A stretch of 64,000 nt of DNA from Pseudorhizobium xiangyangii. GTDB taxonomy: Bacteria > Pseudomonadota > Alphaproteobacteria > Rhizobiales > Rhizobiaceae. Position 1 is the first letter of the stretch, and each line of letters begins with the position of its first letter. The DNA is taken from positions 1 to 64,000 of the forward strand of contig NZ_JAJAWH010000003.1 in the NCBI RefSeq assembly GCF_020531965.1, given 5' to 3'. Shown here piece by piece: positions 1 through 8,829 of this stretch. The notes under the pieces are model-generated. The model saw nothing but the letters and a program-made list of their open reading frames with translations, was not told the DNA's origin and did not search any database. A program made the translations under genes and the position numbers.

Positions 1-25
1 CGGGCCATGGCCCGCTTTTTTTATT
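1..25 (+). terminator. Hairpin plus T-run at the window edge
   Basis: A 14-base palindrome, CGGGCCATGGCCCG, is followed on the plus strand by CTTTTTTTATT. This fits a factor-independent terminator for a plus-strand gene lying before the window. The left edge cuts the structure, so I cannot see whether an A-run precedes it and lets it also stop phoB transcripts arriving on the minus strand. Confidence 0.6.
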
Positions 26-51
26 GCTGCTTCACAGGGAAGAAAGCCGCG

Positions 52-735
52 TCAGGTTTCCATCGAATAGCCGGCGCCACGAACCGTGCGGATCACATCC
101 TGCATGTTCGAGAAGTTGAGTGCTTTGCGCAGGCGTCCCACATGAACATCGACCGTGCGCTCATCCACGTAGATGTCGTGCCCCCAGACGCCGTCGAGCA
201 GTTGCGAACGGGAATAGACCCGTCCCGGCGAAGACATCAGGAACTCGAGCAGGCGGAACTCGGTCGGACCAAGCCGGACTTCCCGGCTCTTGCGATGAAC
301 GCGATGCGTTTCGCGATCCAGCTCGATATCGCCGCAACGGAGCACCGCAGACACCACTTCGGGACGGGCGCGCCGTAGCATCGCCTTCACCCGCGCCATC
401 AGCTCCGGCGTGGAGAACGGCTTGACGACATAGTCGTCGGCTCCGGTGGAAAGACCGCGAACACGCTCGCTTTCCTCGCCGCGGGCCGTCAGCATGATGA
501 TGGGCAGGCGCTCCGTCTCCCGGCGCACGCGCAGGCGGCGGCAAAGCTCGATCCCGGACACGCCGGGCAGCATCCAGTCCAGGATGAGGAGGTCGGGGAC
601 GCGCTCCTGCAACCGGATCTCCGCCTCATCACCCTTCACAATGGTCTCGACCTCATAGCCTTCGGCCTCGAGGTTGTAGCGAAGAAGCACGCTCAACGCT
701 TCTTCGTCTTCCACTACCGTAATTCTGGGCTGCAT
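52..735 (-). CDS. phoB: Phosphate regulon response regulator PhoB
   Basis: A 227-residue OmpR/PhoB-type response regulator, the family's normal length. The receiver domain (about 1-120) has the acidic pair in VVEDEE, the phospho-acceptor Asp in LILDWMLPG, and the conserved Lys in VVKPFS. A winged-helix DNA-binding domain (about 130-225) follows, with the typical RTVDVHVGRLRKAL and VRTVRGAGY segments. When phosphorylated by PhoR it binds Pho boxes such as the one before pstS. It is the last gene of the phoR-pstSCAB-phoU-phoB run, 20 bases after phoU. Confidence 0.97.
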   Translation of the reverse strand: MQPRITVVEDEEALSVLLRYNLEAEGYEVETIVKGDEAEIRLQERVPDLLILDWMLPGVSGIELCRRLRVRRETERLPIIMLTARGEESERVRGLSTGADDYVVKPFSTPELMARVKAMLRRARPEVVSAVLRCGDIELDRETHRVHRKSREVRLGPTEFRLLEFLMSSPGRVYSRSQLLDGVWGHDIYVDERTVDVHVGRLRKALNFSNMQDVIRTVRGAGYSMET

Positions 736-755
736 CGCGACCTACTCCGCCAGTC

Positions 756-1475
756 TTAATCGTCGCTCAGAATGGCACTGAGCGTGTTCGACCGGTCATC
801 CTTCGGGCGCTCGCCCTCCGGCTGATGTCCCGTCGCCATGTAATAGATGGTCTCGGCGATGTTCGTGGCGTGGTCGCCGATGCGCTCGATGTTCTTGGCG
901 CAGAAGAGGAGATGCGTGCAGCTCGTGATGTTGCGCGGATCTTCCATCATATAGGTGAGGAGCTCGCGGAAGAGCGAGGTATACATGGCGTCGATCTCTT
1001 CGTCGCGCTGGCGGATGGCTTCCGCCTTCTCCACCGAGCGCGTGGCGTAAACGTCGAGAACTTCCTTCAGCTGGATAAGCGCGAGCTCGGACAGATGCTC
1101 TATGCCGCGGGCCAAATTGCGCGGGATACCGCTCTCCTGGACCGCGATCACGCGCTTCGCAGTGTTCTTTCCCAGGTCGCCGACCCGTTCCAGATCTGCC
1201 GCGATGCGCAACGAACCAATGATTTCCCGCAGGTCAGCAGCCATGGGCTGGCGCTTCGCAATCGTGATGATGGCCTTTTCGCCGATCTCGCGCTCGGCGT
1301 GATCGAGGACGGCGTCATCGGAGATCACCTTCTGGGCGAGCGCGCCGTCGGCGTTGACCAGCGCGCGCACTGCATCCGCGCACATCTGTTCAGCAAGACC
1401 ACCCATCTCCGAAATGCGGCGGGTCAGATATTTCAGCTCTTCGTCGTAGGCCGACGTGATGTGTGTCGATGGCAT
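756..1475 (-). CDS. phoU: Phosphate signalling protein PhoU
   Basis: A 239-residue PhoU: two three-helix PhoU repeats with the conserved acidic/basic pattern (for example ERVGDLGKNTAKR in the first and ERIGDHATNIAE in the second) that binds metal and contacts the Pst transporter and PhoR. It restrains PhoR when phosphate is plentiful. The ATG is preceded by GAGGA. It lies between pstB and phoB, the usual position in rhizobia. Confidence 0.97.
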   Translation of the reverse strand: MPSTHITSAYDEELKYLTRRISEMGGLAEQMCADAVRALVNADGALAQKVISDDAVLDHAEREIGEKAIITIAKRQPMAADLREIIGSLRIAADLERVGDLGKNTAKRVIAVQESGIPRNLARGIEHLSELALIQLKEVLDVYATRSVEKAEAIRQRDEEIDAMYTSLFRELLTYMMEDPRNITSCTHLLFCAKNIERIGDHATNIAETIYYMATGHQPEGERPKDDRSNTLSAILSDD

Positions 1476-1517
1476 GGCTTTATCCTCGATATTTCCGCGT
1501 CAAAGGGCTGAAGATGA

Positions 1518-2333
1518 TCAACCGAAGCGACCCATGATGTAGTCCTGGGTGCGCTGATCGTTCGGATTGGTGAACATCTTGTCGGTGTCGTCTTCTTCGA
1601 CCAGATGACCGAGATGGAACATCGCCGTGCGCTGGGAAACGCGGGCCGCCTGCTGCATGGAGTGGGTGACGATGACGATCGTGTAGTTCGTGCGGAGCTC
1701 GTGGATGAGTTCCTCGACCTTCGCCGTCGCAATCGGGTCGAGAGCCGAACAGGGCTCATCCATGAGGATGACTTCCGGGGAAACGGCGATCGCACGGGCG
1801 ATGCAGAGACGCTGCTGCTGGCCGCCGGACAGGCCGGTGCCGCTTTCATGGAGGCGATCCTTGGCTTCGTTCCAAAGACCGGCTCTCTGCAGGCTGGCCT
1901 CGACGACCTGGTCCATCTCTGCCTTGTTCCTGGCCAGCCCGTGAATGCGCGGACCATAGGCGATATTCTCGTAGATCGACTTCGGGAAGGGGTTCGGCTT
2001 CTGGAAGACCATGCCGACACGTGCCCGAAGCTCCACGACGTCGATCGCCGGATCGTAGATATCCTCTTCGTCGAGCGTGATCCTGCCGGTGACCTTGGCG
2101 CTCTCGATCGTATCGTTCATCCGGTTCAAGCAGCGCAGGAAGGTGGACTTTCCACAACCGGAGGGGCCGATCAACGCGGTGACAGTGTTTTCTCGGACAT
2201 TGAGATTCACGTCGTAAAGCGCACGCTTGTCGCCGTAATAGACCGACACGTCCTTGCCGATCATCTTGTAGGAAACATCATTCATCTTCTTGTCCAGAGC
2301 CTTTTCAACTGCTGCATCCGACATCATGTTCAT
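1518..2333 (-). CDS. pstB: Phosphate ABC transporter ATP-binding protein PstB
   Basis: A 271-residue ABC ATPase. The Walker A motif is GPSGCGKST, the signature is [14 protein letters not shown], Walker B is VILMDEP, and the switch His is in IVTHSMQQA. It powers high-affinity phosphate import with PstSCA. Several in-frame Met codons open the gene; the AGGA ribosome-binding site sits only 3 bases before the first and 9 before the third codon, so translation may begin at 2327. It follows pstA by 14 bases. Confidence 0.97.
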   Translation of the reverse strand: MNMMSDAAVEKALDKKMNDVSYKMIGKDVSVYYGDKRALYDVNLNVRENTVTALIGPSGCGKSTFLRCLNRMNDTIESAKVTGRITLDEEDIYDPAIDVVELRARVGMVFQKPNPFPKSIYENIAYGPRIHGLARNKAEMDQVVEASLQRAGLWNEAKDRLHESGTGLSGGQQQRLCIARAIAVSPEVILMDEPCSALDPIATAKVEELIHELRTNYTIVIVTHSMQQAARVSQRTAMFHLGHLVEEDDTDKMFTNPNDQRTQDYIMGRFG

Positions 2334-2347
2334 CTTTCCTACTCCGT

Positions 2348-3667
2348 CTACCAGCGGCGTTCAAAGCGGCGTCTCAAGAGAATTGCGCCGACGTTCATCA
2401 CAATGAGGAACAGAAGAAGAATGATGATCGCGCCCGAGGTGCGTTCCACGAAGGCGCGTTCCGCTTCGTTCGCCCACATGTAGATCTGCACCGGCAGCGC
2501 CGTCGCGGGATCCATTGGGGTCGTCGGATAGTTGGCGACGAAGGCCACCATGCCGATCAGGAGCAGCGGGGCGGTTTCACCCAGCGCATGCGCCAGACCG
2601 ATGATCGTGCCCGTCAGGATGCCTGGCATGGCCAGCGGCAGCACATGATGGAATATCGTCTGCATCTTAGAGGCGCCGAGACCCAGTGCCGCGGCACGAA
2701 TGGACGGAGGAACCGCCTTGAGCGCCGCACGGGTGGCGATGATGATCGTCGGCAGGGTCATCAGCGTCAGCACGAGACCACCAACCAGTGCGGCCGAGCG
2801 CGGCAGGCCCGCGAACCCGATAAAGACCGAAAGACCAAGCAAACCGTAGACGATCGACGGCACCGCCGCGAGATTGTTGATGTTGACCTCGATGAGATCC
2901 GTCCAGCGGTTCTTCGGCGCGAACTCCTCGAGATATATCGATGCCGCGACGCCGATCGGCAGCGACAGCACCAGCACGATCCCCATCATGTACAGGGAAC
3001 CGATGAGAGCTACACCGACGCCGGCGGCTTCCGGCCGGCTCGAGGCACCGTTGAAGAAGATCCCGGTGTTGAATTCCTTGGCCAGCGCTCCGGCTTCGGT
3101 CAGTTGCTCCATCCAGCCAACCTGCTGATCGGATATCCGCCGGTTCGCCTCGGGAACGTCGAGGTTCATCTGCCCCTTCAGGGCGGAATCGATCTCACCC
3201 GCAGCAAGCAACGACACTGTCTGCGTCGTGCCGATGATCGACGGATCGGCAACCACCATGTTGCGAAGCTGCGACCGAACACCTTCCGACAGCATCCGAC
3301 CGATCTCACGCATCTGCTGGCGGTCGCCGGGGTCAGCGCCCAGTGCGGCGGCCAGAGCATTGCGCGCGACCACCGGATAGTTCGCGGTCATGAGCTTCGT
3401 CGGGTCGGTGTCGCGTTCGTTATCCTTGTCGATGATCTGCTCGGAGAACTCGACGGGAATGGTGATCATCGTCTGCTGGAAGGCAGTGTAACCCTTGGAC
3501 CCTACCGACCAGAGGAGAAGGAAGAGGAAGAGCAGGCCAAAGGATATGGCCGCGATCCCGTAGATCCGAAAGCGGCGCTCTGCCGCGTACCGACGCTTGA
3601 TGCCGATGTCGCGTCGCGCAGGACGGGCTGGTACCGCACCCGCAAGGGGAGAAGCTGTGTTGGTCAT
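2348..3667 (-). CDS. pstA: Phosphate ABC transporter permease PstA
   Basis: A 439-residue inner-membrane permease, longer than the roughly 300-residue enterobacterial form because a large soluble segment (about 65-205) is inserted between the first transmembrane helix and the core. The C-terminal part carries the permease helices and the EAA-type loop around [21 protein letters not shown] that docks on PstB. The long insert is usual in alphaproteobacterial PstA. Its ATG overlaps the pstC stop by 4 bases (ATGA), so the two are translationally coupled. Confidence 0.96.
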   Translation of the reverse strand: MTNTASPLAGAVPARPARRDIGIKRRYAAERRFRIYGIAAISFGLLFLFLLLWSVGSKGYTAFQQTMITIPVEFSEQIIDKDNERDTDPTKLMTANYPVVARNALAAALGADPGDRQQMREIGRMLSEGVRSQLRNMVVADPSIIGTTQTVSLLAAGEIDSALKGQMNLDVPEANRRISDQQVGWMEQLTEAGALAKEFNTGIFFNGASSRPEAAGVGVALIGSLYMMGIVLVLSLPIGVAASIYLEEFAPKNRWTDLIEVNINNLAAVPSIVYGLLGLSVFIGFAGLPRSAALVGGLVLTLMTLPTIIIATRAALKAVPPSIRAAALGLGASKMQTIFHHVLPLAMPGILTGTIIGLAHALGETAPLLLIGMVAFVANYPTTPMDPATALPVQIYMWANEAERAFVERTSGAIIILLLFLIVMNVGAILLRRRFERRW

Positions 3668-5148
3668 TCGTACTGCTCCCGGTACTTGCGGACAATATAG
3701 AGTGCGTAGATGTTGAGGCAGAGGGTGATCGCAAACAGCGTGATGCCGAGTGCGAAGGCCACGAGCGTCTGCGGCGAGGTAAACTCAAGGTCGCCCGTCA
3801 GCTGGCTGACGATCTTGACCGTGACGGTGGTCATGGGTTCGAACGGATTGATCTGCATGCGCGCAGCAACGCCGGCGGCCAGGACCACGATCATCGTCTC
3901 GCCGATGGCGCGCGAGGCGGTCATCAGCAGCGCACCGACGATGCCCGGCAATGCAGCAGGAAGAACCACACGCTTGATCGTCTCCGAGCGTGTCGCGCCG
4001 AGACCGAGCGAGCCGTCCCGCAGCGCCCGGGGGACGGCGGTAATGATATCGTCCGACAGCGACGAGACGTACGGGATCAGCATGATACCCATGACGAAGC
4101 CGGCGGTGATCACGCTCTGCGCCTGGATGAAATTGGAATAGTTGCCGGTGGCGATGCCGTTCAACTGCGTGGACAAGTCGCGCAGGAAGGGACCTACCGT
4201 CGTCAGCGCGAAGAAGCCGTATACGATGGTAGGAATGCCGGCCAGTACCTCGAGCAGCGGCTTCACGGCCGACCGCATTCGCGGCGAGGCGTATTCTGCC
4301 ATGTAGATGGCCGAGAATATGCCCACGGGAACCGCCACGACCATGGCGACGAAGCCTATATAGAGCGTACCGGCAAGCAGCGGGATCAGACCGAACTGAC
4401 CGGCGGAGTCCGTTGCGCCCGCCGCCGCGAAGCGCGGATCCCAGACCGTGCCGAAGAAAAACTCCCAGGCAGGAACCATCTGGAAGAACTGTATCGCTTC
4501 CGTCAGCATCGACGCCACAATGCCGACCGTGGTCAGGATGGCGATGCAGGATGCGGTAATCAGGCTGGCAAGAATGACCTGCTCGACCTTGTTGCGGGCA
4601 CGGAACCTGGGCGCGATCATTCTATAGGCGTAGAAAAAGCCGACAACGGATGCGGCGATCACGGCAATCGTCATCGCGAGCCGGCTCGTGGCGTTCATCG
4701 CGTTGAGTTCGGCCGCCGCAGAAACCATGAACGGCTCTGGATCACCGGCCAGCGGAACGCCCTTTCCTCCCAGCAAAACCCGCAGCTCGCCGGGATTGGC
4801 TTGCGCCTGAGCGACCTCTTCCGGCGTCAGGACCGTCAGACCGCGAGCGACGGAGCCAATCGTTCCGAAGGTGAGGCTCTGCGCCGCTTCAGTCTGAGCC
4901 TTCAGGTCCTCCGGGAAGTTATCGCGGATCGAGGAATTAACGTAGATCGGGCTGGCCACGAGCCAGACAGCCAGGATGAGGAGCGCGGGAAGCCCCGCCC
5001 ACACCGCCACATAGGAACCATAATAGCCCGGACGGGAATGCATTTTTGGCAAGGCGGCCGCGGCAAGCCTGCGCGCCTGACGCGCACCAAGCACATAGCC
5101 AGCAAGGCCGATCAACGCCACAATCAACAAGATCAATGAAGTGCTCAT
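3664..5148 (-). CDS. pstC: Phosphate ABC transporter permease PstC
   Basis: A 494-residue permease with an N-terminal helix (about 4-20), further N-terminal helices and a soluble stretch, and a C-terminal core with the EAA-like loop DGSLGLGATRSETIKRVVLPAALPG. It pairs with PstA to form the membrane channel. Like PstA it is the long alphaproteobacterial version. The ATG has GGGAAG upstream. A strong hairpin separates it from pstS. Confidence 0.96.
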   Translation of the reverse strand: MSTSLILLIVALIGLAGYVLGARQARRLAAAALPKMHSRPGYYGSYVAVWAGLPALLILAVWLVASPIYVNSSIRDNFPEDLKAQTEAAQSLTFGTIGSVARGLTVLTPEEVAQAQANPGELRVLLGGKGVPLAGDPEPFMVSAAAELNAMNATSRLAMTIAVIAASVVGFFYAYRMIAPRFRARNKVEQVILASLITASCIAILTTVGIVASMLTEAIQFFQMVPAWEFFFGTVWDPRFAAAGATDSAGQFGLIPLLAGTLYIGFVAMVVAVPVGIFSAIYMAEYASPRMRSAVKPLLEVLAGIPTIVYGFFALTTVGPFLRDLSTQLNGIATGNYSNFIQAQSVITAGFVMGIMLIPYVSSLSDDIITAVPRALRDGSLGLGATRSETIKRVVLPAALPGIVGALLMTASRAIGETMIVVLAAGVAARMQINPFEPMTTVTVKIVSQLTGDLEFTSPQTLVAFALGITLFAITLCLNIYALYIVRKYREQYE

Positions 5149-5298
5149 AAGACTTCCCTGGCTGTCGCCTTCGGCTGCTTGTGTCGCCGCTCGGCTTCGG
5201 TCATCGAAACCGCTACTCTTTAGCGCATTGCTCTCAATGAGCCAGAACCCCGCGGGCGAGGTCGGCAGGATATCGAGCCTAACCCACAGATTAGAAGG

Positions 5299-5323
5299 CC
5301 GGCGCCGGGAGACCCGGCGCCGG
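5299..5323 (-). promoter_or_regulatory. Intercistronic hairpin between pstS and pstC
   Basis: A perfect 11-bp inverted repeat (CCGGCGCCGGG / CCCGGCGCCGG) with a 3-base loop starts 7 bases after the pstS stop codon. On the minus strand it is followed only by CCTTCT, not a U-run, so it is a poor full terminator. It probably stabilises the pstS message or allows partial read-through, giving more binding protein than permease. That role is inference. Confidence 0.7.
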
Positions 5324-5330
5324 TTTATTA

Positions 5331-6365
5331 TTACATGATGGTGCCGGCTTCAAACTTTGCGCGGATTTCGTCGCGCTCTGCGTCCGGAGCAGCAACGAGG
5401 CCGTAGTCCGCCAGCGGGGAGTCCGGACCGATCATGTCGTCAGACACGAAGAAATCGACGAATTCCTTGAGGCCCGGGATCACGCCGAGGTGAGCCTTCT
5501 TCACGTAGAAGAACAGCGGGCGGGAAACCGGATACTCGCCCGAGGCAATGCTCTCGGTCGAAGGAACAACGCCGTTGATCGTCGCGACCTTCAGGCGGTC
5601 ATTGTTGTTTTCATAGAAGGCCAGGCCGAATACGCCGAGGCCGGTCTTGTTGGCATCGATGCGAGCGAGCGTTTCGGTGTAGTCGCCGTCGATGTCAACC
5701 GACGCGCCGTCCTTGCGGACTGCAACGCACTTGGCGGCAGCTTGCTTGGCGTCGGTGACGAGACCCTTGATGGCGTCCGCCGCACCGGCTTCCTTGCAGC
5801 CTTCGGTCATGATCTTCTCTTCGAAGACTTCACGCGTGCCGTGCTTGGAGCCCGGGATGTAGGCCGCGATCGCAACGTCCGGAAGAGCCGAGTTGACTTC
5901 CGACCACTTCTTGTAGGGGTTGGCAACGAGCTTGCCGTCGACAACGACTTCGTTGGCGAGAGCGAGATAGAGATCCTTCGGCGTCATGGCGACGTCCGGG
6001 TTGGACGCGTCCATGGCGAAGACGATACCGTCGTAGCCGATCTGAACTTCCTGGACGTCCGTAACGCCGGCTGCCTTGCAGGCCGCCAGTTCGTCGGCCT
6101 TGATGGCGCGCGAAGCGTTGGCGATGTCGATGGTGGCTTCACCAACGCCTGAGCAGAAAGCCTTCAGGCCGCCACCGGTGCCACCGGACTCAACAACCGG
6201 AGCCTTGAAGTCGGGGAAGGTCTCACCGAAGGTTTCGGAAACGATCTTGGCGTAGGGAAGAACGGTAGACGAACCGGCCACCTGGATCTGGTCGCGGGCA
6301 GTAGCTGCGCCGGCGAAGGCCACGGAGGCCACCAGTGCTGCGGCCGAAAGTTTCAGGATGTTCAT
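5331..6365 (-). CDS. pstS: Phosphate ABC transporter substrate-binding protein PstS
   Basis: A 344-residue periplasmic phosphate-binding protein. It starts at MNILKLSAAALVASVAFAGAA, a clear signal peptide cut near ATA-RDQ, with GGGAGA before the ATG. A longer frame reaches 6485 but would bury the signal peptide and overlap the Pho box, so I reject it. Mature motifs GSSTVLPYAK and ESGGTGGGLKAFC are phosphate-ligand loops. First gene after the Pho box, and probably the most highly expressed of the set. Confidence 0.97.
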   Translation of the reverse strand: MNILKLSAAALVASVAFAGAATARDQIQVAGSSTVLPYAKIVSETFGETFPDFKAPVVESGGTGGGLKAFCSGVGEATIDIANASRAIKADELAACKAAGVTDVQEVQIGYDGIVFAMDASNPDVAMTPKDLYLALANEVVVDGKLVANPYKKWSEVNSALPDVAIAAYIPGSKHGTREVFEEKIMTEGCKEAGAADAIKGLVTDAKQAAAKCVAVRKDGASVDIDGDYTETLARIDANKTGLGVFGLAFYENNNDRLKVATINGVVPSTESIASGEYPVSRPLFFYVKKAHLGVIPGLKEFVDFFVSDDMIGPDSPLADYGLVAAPDAERDEIRAKFEAGTIM

Positions 6366-6465
6366 GAGGAATCTCCCATCATGCGCTTGTGTGAATTTGG
6401 CCGCGCCATCTCGCTTTCGCCAGCGCCCGGCAGGCCTCTCATAGCGGCCCCTCGCACACCCTTTT

Positions 6466-6494
6466 ATGTCAGTTGCATGAAACATTTGTGACGG
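6466..6494 (-). promoter_or_regulatory. Pho box with three half-sites upstream of pstS
   Basis: Reading the minus strand: CCGTCAC, 4 bases, GTTTCAT, 4 bases, CTGACAT. These are three 7-base PhoB half-sites in direct repeat with exact 11-base spacing, close to the consensus CTGTCAT. The site lies about 100 bases before the pstS ATG, and a -10-like TATGAG occurs 22 bases downstream. It predicts PhoB activation of pstSCAB-phoU-phoB under phosphate limitation. Confidence 0.85.
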
Positions 6495-6500
6495 GCCAAC

Positions 6501-6516
6501 TATTTGATATCAAATA
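6501..6516. repeat. Perfect 16-bp AT-rich palindrome between phoR and pstS
   Basis: TATTTGATATCAAATA reads the same on both strands. It lies just upstream of the Pho box and 39 bases after the phoR stop. It could be an operator, an architectural-protein site or a transcript hairpin; the sequence alone does not decide. Confidence 0.6.
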
Positions 6517-6555
6517 TCAAAATTTGCCCTTTACTGAGCAGGCACGCTCAATCCG

Positions 6556-7803
6556 TCAAAAACGGACGGTAAAGTCGCTTCCGCGCCCCAGCTCGGAGCG
6601 CACAATAAGGCGTGCGCGGTGCCGCGTAAGGATGTGCTTGACGATGGCGAGCCCCAGGCCCGTTCCTTTTTTGGACCGGCTATCGGCCACGCTGACCCTA
6701 TAGAAGCGCTCCGTCAGGCGCGGCACATGCTCGGCGGGAATACCGGGCCCCCGGTCGATGACACTGACTTCCACCGGTCCCGGATCCAACGGTCGAAGAT
6801 GGACATCGACGATCTTGCCGTCCTGGCCATACTTGCAGGCATTCTCGACAAGGTTCTCGAACACCTGCACCAGTTCGTCGCGCTCGCCGGCTACTTCCAC
6901 CGCGCCTTCCGGCAGATGCAGCCGGATTTCAACTCCCAGGTCGTGGGCAAGCGGCGCCAGCGAATCCCGCACGTGACAGAGCAAAGGAGCGAGGTCGATC
7001 TTGCCCTCCGGAGCCACATGCGACCTGAGCTCCAGGCGGGATAGCGACAGCAGATCGTCGACAAGGCGGCTCATGCGGGTCGCCTGATCCAGCATGATCG
7101 ACAGGAACCGCTCCTGCGCCTGCACATCGGATTTCGCCGGTCCCTGCAATGTCTCGATGAAGCCCCGAAGAGATGCCAGTGGCGTTCGCAGTTCGTGGCT
7201 GGCATTTGCGACGAAATCGCTACGCATCTGGTCCAGCCGGCGCAGCTCGGAGATATCCCGGAAGGAAAGAAGATAGAGCCGCCGTCCGCCTGCCGGCATC
7301 TGCAGCACGATCGGAGCTATGCGCACCATGTAGACTTGCTGGGACGGCAGCCGCTCCGCATGCTCGATCTGGTTCGACCGACCGGTTGCCAAGGTCTCTC
7401 GCACCATGTCGAGAACCGCCGGCGAGCGCATGCGGGCCGAGATATGAGTGCCGACGGGCAACGTGCCGAGCAGGCGATCGCAGGCGGGGTTCTGACACAA
7501 GACATTAGCCTCGGCGTCGAGCACCAGCAGCGGCATGTCCAGAGCGCCGATCGTTGCGGTGATCTCCGAGAGCGGATCGCTTTGCCGCGAATGGTCCACA
7601 GGCTGGGTCTGCACGTCCTTCAGCTCTGCCTTTCCGCCGCCGGCCAGCGTCAGGCAGACGAGAAAGAACCATCCGAGCGCCGCCTGCCACAAAGGAATCC
7701 CGGCGAAGACCGCAAGGGCTCCGACCAGCGAGAGCGCAACAAGCAACGGCCATCTGCTGCCAAAACGCTTGCTCAACCAGTCCCCCCACTCCTCGAATGC
7801 CAT
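6556..7803 (-). CDS. phoR: Phosphate regulon sensor histidine kinase PhoR
   Basis: A 415-residue membrane kinase. Two transmembrane helices lie near 17-52 (PLLVALSLVGALAVFAGIPL, then AALGWFFLVCLTLAG), a PAS domain follows (about 80-180), then the HisKA box FVANASHELRTPLASLR and a HATPase domain with NACKYGQ, DRGPGIP and GTGLGLAIV. It lacks a large periplasmic domain, as PhoR does. I start at MAFEEWGDW, which has GGGGAGG upstream; a frame extending to 7944 runs into the divergent promoter region. It phosphorylates PhoB. Confidence 0.95.
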   Translation of the reverse strand: MAFEEWGDWLSKRFGSRWPLLVALSLVGALAVFAGIPLWQAALGWFFLVCLTLAGGGKAELKDVQTQPVDHSRQSDPLSEITATIGALDMPLLVLDAEANVLCQNPACDRLLGTLPVGTHISARMRSPAVLDMVRETLATGRSNQIEHAERLPSQQVYMVRIAPIVLQMPAGGRRLYLLSFRDISELRRLDQMRSDFVANASHELRTPLASLRGFIETLQGPAKSDVQAQERFLSIMLDQATRMSRLVDDLLSLSRLELRSHVAPEGKIDLAPLLCHVRDSLAPLAHDLGVEIRLHLPEGAVEVAGERDELVQVFENLVENACKYGQDGKIVDVHLRPLDPGPVEVSVIDRGPGIPAEHVPRLTERFYRVSVADSRSKKGTGLGLAIVKHILTRHRARLIVRSELGRGSDFTVRF

Positions 7804-7943
7804 AGACGAAATGCCTCCCCATATTCGGCTCTTAGGCCGCTTTCGTGACAGATATACATCGACGCCCGGTGGATGAGCGATAAATTGCGTCTCGTGCCAT
7901 CCCGTCTCGTCGTTGCCCGGCACCCACAAGGAGTTGCGAATCA

Positions 7944-8822
7944 ATGAGCAATGTTAATCACGATCGCATCGTCGAACTCGAGATCAGCGGACACAAGCGC
8001 CCCTTCGACATCGATGACCCGAAGCTGCCGAAATGGATCGACGATGCGGCGCTGGCGTCGGGCGGCTATCCCTATGACGACAAGATATCGAAAGACAAAT
8101 ACGAGAAAGCCCTGAAAGAGTTGCAGATCGAACTGGTCAAGCTGCAGTTCTGGCTACAGGCGAGCGGCAAGCGCCTGATGGCGCTGTTCGAGGGACGGGA
8201 TGCCGCCGGCAAAGGCGGGACGATCTTCTCCGTTCGAGCCTACCTCAACCCACGTTCGGCCCATGTCGTCGCTCTCCAGAAGCCGACGGAGACCGAAGCG
8301 GGCCAGTGGTACTTCCAACGCTATGCCCGACATTTCCCGACCGCCGGCGAGATCGTGCTGTTCGACCGCTCCTGGTACAACCGCGGCGTCGTCGAGCCGG
8401 TCATGGGCTTCTGCACGCCGCAGCAATGCGGAAAATTTCTTGAGGATGTTCCCCAGTTCGAAAAGATGATCGTCGATGAAGGGATCTATTTCTTCAAGTT
8501 CTGGCTCAATATCGGCCAAGAAATGCAGCTGAAGCGTTTCCACGACCGCCGGCACGATCCGCTGAAGGTCTGGAAGCTTTCGCCGATGGATATCGCAGCG
8601 CTGACCAAGTGGGACGATTATACCGAAGCTCGCGACAGGATGCTCAAGAAGACGCACAGCGCCCATGCCCCCTGGACTGTCGTCAAGGCCAATGACAAGC
8701 GGCGGGCACGCCTCAATGTGATCCGGCACATCCTCCAGTCGATAGACTATGAGGGCAAGGACAAGGATGCGCTCGGCGAGATCGACCCAAAGATCCTCGG
8801 CCAGGGCTTCAAAGCCCTGTGA
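7944..8822 (+). CDS. ppk2: Polyphosphate kinase 2 (PPK2 family)
   Basis: A 292-residue single-domain PPK2. The Walker A loop is [10 protein letters not shown], Walker B/lid residues lie in [18 protein letters not shown], and [29 protein letters not shown] is typical of the class that uses polyphosphate to phosphorylate nucleoside diphosphates. AAGGAG precedes the ATG. It is divergent from phoR, coupling phosphate sensing with phosphate storage or use. I saw only a single Pho-box-like half-site in the shared 140-base promoter region, so Pho control is not shown. Confidence 0.93.
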   Translation: MSNVNHDRIVELEISGHKRPFDIDDPKLPKWIDDAALASGGYPYDDKISKDKYEKALKELQIELVKLQFWLQASGKRLMALFEGRDAAGKGGTIFSVRAYLNPRSAHVVALQKPTETEAGQWYFQRYARHFPTAGEIVLFDRSWYNRGVVEPVMGFCTPQQCGKFLEDVPQFEKMIVDEGIYFFKFWLNIGQEMQLKRFHDRRHDPLKVWKLSPMDIAALTKWDDYTEARDRMLKKTHSAHAPWTVVKANDKRRARLNVIRHILQSIDYEGKDKDALGEIDPKILGQGFKAL

Positions 8823-8829
8823 CGGCGGC

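Noticed and set aside
5331-6485. Longer pstS start
   Set aside because: It would precede the signal peptide and overlap the Pho box.
6503-6514. TTTGATATCAAA as an FNR/FixK box
   Set aside because: FNR/FixK sites need 4 bases between TTGAT and ATCAA; here the arms are directly joined.
7836-7865. Possible Pho box in the phoR-ppk2 divergent promoter
   Set aside because: Only one good half-site (CTGTCAC on the minus strand) is present; the positions 11 bases away do not match.
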